The translations under genes and the position numbers were made by a program. DNA of 64,000 nt. It comes from Rhizobium sp. BT03. Lineage in GTDB: Bacteria; Pseudomonadota; Alphaproteobacteria; Rhizobiales; Rhizobiaceae. Under the pieces are notes generated by a model, which saw nothing but the letters and a program-made list of their open reading frames with translations, was not told the origin of the DNA and ran no database searches. Location: contig NZ_CP125643.1 in the NCBI RefSeq assembly GCF_030053155.1, forward strand, positions 124,001 to 188,000. The letters run 5' to 3'. This document shows positions 61,293 to 64,000 of the stretch, one piece after another (positions within the stretch are counted from its first letter, which is position 1; the number at the start of each line of letters is the position of its first letter).

Positions 61293-61880
61293 TCATAGCT
61301 CAGGGCCATTCCGCTCGATCAAGGTCCCCGATGGCCAATCACTCATTGAGCATCCTATTGGGAATACTACCAAAATTACGTTTTCACAGCGCGTCGGCGG
61401 GAGGTTGAGATAAACATCGGCAAGGGTGGATCGCACGCGTACCCCTTCCAAAACCGTCGCAAGACCATTTCGGCAGAGCCTGAGAACAAGGTTGCGCAAC
61501 GCCTGCCGAACACCGCCGAACGCAAACCGAACGCCAAGTTGCTGCAGCACTGGGTAAACAATGCGCATCGAATTAATGCCGTACCCCTCAAGATCTGGAC
61601 GCACGCCCCACAATCCAAGCTCGCATACGAGTAGATCGACCTCGCCAACCCGAACGAAACGACGCAACAACCCCATGTGAGCGGCCACACCGTGCGCATC
61701 ATAGCCTATTACGCGAAGCTCGGGCCTAGCTCCTGACCAACTACGAGCACCTTCGAATGGAAGGGCGTTGTAAGCTCCAGTTGGCCCATAGGTCTTCCGA
61801 AAGAAATCTGCGAGCTCCGTGTGGTCAGAGAGCTCCAACTCGTTTTCCCAGCACACTTTCCACCGCACCTGAGGGCTCAT
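61293..61880 (-). CDS. nodA: NodA, Nod factor N-acyltransferase
   Basis: 195 residues from the ATG at 61880 ([20 protein letters not shown]). Family stretches [40 protein letters not shown] and the end [17 protein letters not shown] are all present. It attaches the fatty acyl chain to the free amino group made by NodB. It has its own nod box and is 29 kb away from nodB and nodC, on the same strand. Confidence 0.95.
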   Translation of the reverse strand: MSPQVRWKVCWENELELSDHTELADFFRKTYGPTGAYNALPFEGARSWSGARPELRVIGYDAHGVAAHMGLLRRFVRVGEVDLLVCELGLWGVRPDLEGYGINSMRIVYPVLQQLGVRFAFGGVRQALRNLVLRLCRNGLATVLEGVRVRSTLADVYLNLPPTRCENVILVVFPIGCSMSDWPSGTLIERNGPEL

Positions 61881-61972
61881 ACCTAAACCTCCACTTAATA
61901 CTCTGTCCAGGCGTCGACAGAGCAACTACTTGATACGCACTCGTTGGGGCGCTTCTAATGGCACTGGTATAA

Positions 61973-62020
61973 GCTGGTGAAATCATTTGTTTGGATGGAA
62001 CTCATCCGTCCAATGGATGC
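61973..62020 (-). promoter_or_regulatory. nod box of nodA
   Basis: Minus strand GCATCCATTGGACGGATGAG, then TTCCATCCAAACAAATGATT and TCACCAGC. This is a good match, 92 bases from the nodA start. Confidence 0.88.
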
Positions 62021-62040
62021 GTTCCAATCAATCGGCCTGC

Positions 62041-62132
62041 CATCGGCTGCCGACGCCAGATGAAGCGGCCGGGCTCCAACTTCTTCGTGAACATGCCGCC
62101 TTGTCCATCATGCTGGATCATCTTGATCAGGC
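62041..62132 (-). pseudogene. IS66 tnpB fragment
   Basis: About 90 bases closely match part of the tnpB at 51995-52100 (AGATGAAGCGGCCG, TTCTTCGTGAAC, ATCTTGATCAG). No other part of the element remains here. It abuts the nodA nod box region. Confidence 0.8.
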
Positions 62133-62760
62133 ATCCAGGACATTGAACTGAAAAGTTGACCATGACTGAGAGGCTCGCTACTCAGGCAGAAGCAAGCCAA
62201 AGACGTTTTCGGCGATAATCAGGCAAATTGTCGAGATCACATTAGAACCATCGGCGGAACCGGGCTGGTCTATCCCGGCGTCGAAAGTCGTCGAACGACC
62301 CGACCTGGCGGAGGGGTTTTTTCGGAATGTTCGGTTTGCGACAGTCTGATTCCACACAAAATGGGACGCGGCGATAGGCAGCAGCATTCTCCTGTTGAAT
62401 CTGAAAGGGGTTCCCCTCGCAAAACGCCCTGGTTCGCTTTGGCTATCGCAGCCCATGGACCGGCACGCTGGGTATCGGCGAAGATTGCCAGAGGACATAC
62501 TTGCCTGGCGATCCCGACCTCGGGAGAAGATGATGGGTACAGGAATGGATTCGCAGATCAGTGCGTTTCCGGTGCAAGCTTTTAGGACCCCGGACACAGC
62601 AAACGCCTCCCAGGACTGGCGAGGCGGCCGCGAGATCGCAATTTTCTCCTAGATAACGGTATGAGGTGATCGTCATACCCTGGTCACCGGATGCCGATCG
62701 TCACGCACATGGTCTGGTACAGAGCCGGCGGCGCCGATGAGCCCCCGAGGAAATACTTAG
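62133..62760. other. upstream region of the secreted protease-like gene
   Basis: About 630 bases with no supported gene. An exact NifA-type site, TGT-TCGGTTTGCG-ACA, lies at 62328-62343, about 420 bases before the -24 element of the next gene, farther than usual. Confidence 0.5.
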
Positions 62761-62764
62761 TGAC

Positions 62765-62779
62765 TGGCACGGTTGTTGC
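62765..62779 (+). promoter_or_regulatory. canonical sigma-54 promoter before the secreted metalloprotease-like gene
   Basis: TGGCAC-GGTTG-TTGC, an exact match to the -24/-12 consensus and better than either nifH promoter here. The expected transcription start is about 28 bases before the ATG at 62818. Confidence 0.8.
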
Positions 62780-62817
62780 GTCGTCTCACGAAAGACAGCC
62801 GTTAACGAGAGGTCACG

Positions 62818-63732
62818 ATGATGGATGTATGCTCGATGGGGATGGTGTTGTGCGGTGGGTACCTTCTTGCTGCATCCGCAGGCAGACTCGGCGGCGCTGA
62901 GAATGTCTTATCTGACTCGCCTTTGTCCGCGGCTGATGTATCGAGTTTCGAGACTTTCATAGTTCGCAGCCCACCGACATCACTCAATCTGGATCCATTT
63001 TATGCCAAATATGCTGACGCAGCGGGCATACCTATTATTTCGTCAAACAAGGTTCCAGACACGGCACTATTGATCTCACGTGACATTGTCCTCTACATGT
63101 TGTCAGAACGCCGTGATGTCCGCGATGCTTTAATCCAGGCTGGAGCGCGGGTGGGCGTCATGGCAATTGACGAGACGACGACTGATATTCCCGAGCAGCG
63201 GGATTGGAAGAAGCCTCTTCCCGATGATCCACGTCTCACCCCTGACGAGCGGCGGGATTACGCCAACACGATCGGCAAGATGACTGCCCGAGACTACTGG
63301 GCACAAAGGGCGCGCGGCATGGGCGGGCTCTACACGACGGGAGCTGTGGAGAATTTGATGGGCGTGCCGGGCACGCGGTATTACGGCGGGAACATTCTTG
63401 TTCACGAATTCTCACATAATATTTTCAACGCGCTGCGCACGGTAGATCCTGATCTCGTTGCACGAGTTGAACGTGCCTATTCGCACGCCTACGAGAAAGG
63501 CCTCTGGGCGTGTTCCTATATGGAGAACAACGTCGATGAGTATTGGGCCGAGGGCACGCGATTTTGGTTCAATACGAACTTGGCTTACAGCCGAGGCAAT
63601 CTCACCATTGCCACATCAGAAGATTTCGAGGCTCACGATCCAAGCCTCTATAATATCATGGCCGAAGTCTACCGCCATGACCACCACATTCTGGCGGATG
63701 TCTATTACCGGCATTCGGCGAAGTCGCAGTAA
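62818..63732 (+). CDS. putative secreted HExxH zinc metalloprotease-like protein
   Basis: 304 residues. The N-terminal hydrophobic stretch (GMVLCGGYLLAASAG) looks like a signal peptide. The zinc motif HEFSHN stands near residue 200 in GGNILVHEFSHNIFNALRT. A downstream glutamate in NVDEYWAEGTRFWFNTN could be the third ligand of a gluzincin-like site. Other conserved-looking parts are ISSNKVPDTALL and YANTIGKM. GAGAGGT precedes the start. The exact family is not recognised; the HExxH...E arrangement resembles secreted toxin-like or plant-associated proteases. A perfect sigma-54 promoter suggests expression in nodules. Confidence 0.72.
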   Translation: MMDVCSMGMVLCGGYLLAASAGRLGGAENVLSDSPLSAADVSSFETFIVRSPPTSLNLDPFYAKYADAAGIPIISSNKVPDTALLISRDIVLYMLSERRDVRDALIQAGARVGVMAIDETTTDIPEQRDWKKPLPDDPRLTPDERRDYANTIGKMTARDYWAQRARGMGGLYTTGAVENLMGVPGTRYYGGNILVHEFSHNIFNALRTVDPDLVARVERAYSHAYEKGLWACSYMENNVDEYWAEGTRFWFNTNLAYSRGNLTIATSEDFEAHDPSLYNIMAEVYRHDHHILADVYYRHSAKSQ

Positions 63733-63930
63733 TGTCCTTTGGTATTGACTGCCGGCCTCATGCTGCAATCCCGCTGGAGACCCGAACTATCGCTGATCGT
63801 CCGTAATTTGTCAGAGCCAGCCATAAATTTGAGTTTCCGTTCAATTGAAGCGCCCATGTTGTTCCCACGGGTGCATACCAAGTACTTCGTGGCCGCTGGA
63901 ATTGGCTCCTTGTGCAACATCGAGACCAAA

Positions 63931-64000
63931 TGACCTGCCACTGCGAATTTCCTCCAGAATGGATTAGAGTCCGGCCCATTAAAGGACGGATGAATGAAGA
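63931..64000 (+). mobile_element. left end of a second IS3-type element (continues outside the window)
   Basis: TGACCTGCCACTGCGAATTT and the following 50 bases match 8104-8173 with one visible mismatch, ending in the first codons of OrfA (ATGAATGAAGA). It is in the same orientation as the first copy, 55.8 kb away. Confidence 0.9.

Noticed and set aside
61959..61973. TGGCAC near the nodA promoter as a sigma-54 site
   Set aside because: The -12 part (ATAAG) does not fit and the strand points away from nodA; it overlaps the nod box end.

Overview
This 64 kb window looks like part of the symbiotic plasmid of a bean-nodulating Rhizobium (R. etli / R. phaseoli type). It holds nod genes for a fucosylated, N-methylated, carbamoylated Nod factor, reiterated nifH genes, a fixNOQP-fixGHIS cluster, a bacterial gibberellin operon, and many insertion sequences and decayed genes. 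The species assignment is inferred from gene content and protein resemblance only; no search was run.

Layout. 0-7 kb (minus strand): gibberellin operon with a CYP115 remnant, CYP112, a CYP114-ferredoxin fusion, a short-chain dehydrogenase, CYP117, a broken GGPP synthase and the start of copalyl diphosphate synthase. 8.1-9.4 kb: an IS3-type element that has altered the end of a SyrA/PsiA-like gene. 10.8-16 kb: nifQ, a solo nifH followed by a nifD stub, and a hemN. 16.5-18.5 kb: two SyrB-like proteins, a nod box and a nodA stub. 19-24 kb: nolO, a noeI wrecked by an IS5-type element, and IS3/IS21 debris. 24.3-34.7 kb: nod box, small secreted protein and nodD; a cupin; then nodBCS-(nodU)-IJ on the minus strand and nodZ on the plus strand, divergent from two nod boxes. 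35.4-49 kb: an FNR-family regulator, fixSIHG, fixPQON, a broken fixK/fnrN-like gene, pseudoazurin and a second hemN, with FNR/FixK boxes before fixN, fixG and pseudoazurin. 49-53 kb: a pntA remnant, a phasin and an intact IS66. 53.4-59.2 kb (minus strand): nifHDK, a nifE stub, two NifX-associated genes and fdxB. 59.2-64 kb: IS630 remnant, noeL/nolK remnants, nodA followed by a nodB remnant, a secreted HExxH protein behind a sigma-54 promoter, and the start of a second copy of the IS3 element.

How it fits together. Plant flavonoids acting through NodD on five nod boxes would turn on Nod factor synthesis (NodA, B, C), decoration (NodS, NolO, NodZ) and export (NodI, NodJ). In the nodule, low oxygen acting through FNR/FixK boxes would turn on the cbb3 oxidase and its copper-pump and assembly genes, and NifA/sigma-54 would turn on nif genes and probably the secreted protease-like gene.

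Most striking is reciprocal decay of nod operons. One nodA-nodB locus keeps nodA and has lost nodB. The other keeps nodB (with nodC, S, I, J) and has lost nodA. A third nod box carries only a nodA stub. The two nifH copies lie in inverted orientation and the two IS3 copies in direct orientation, so the region has clear substrates for rearrangement.
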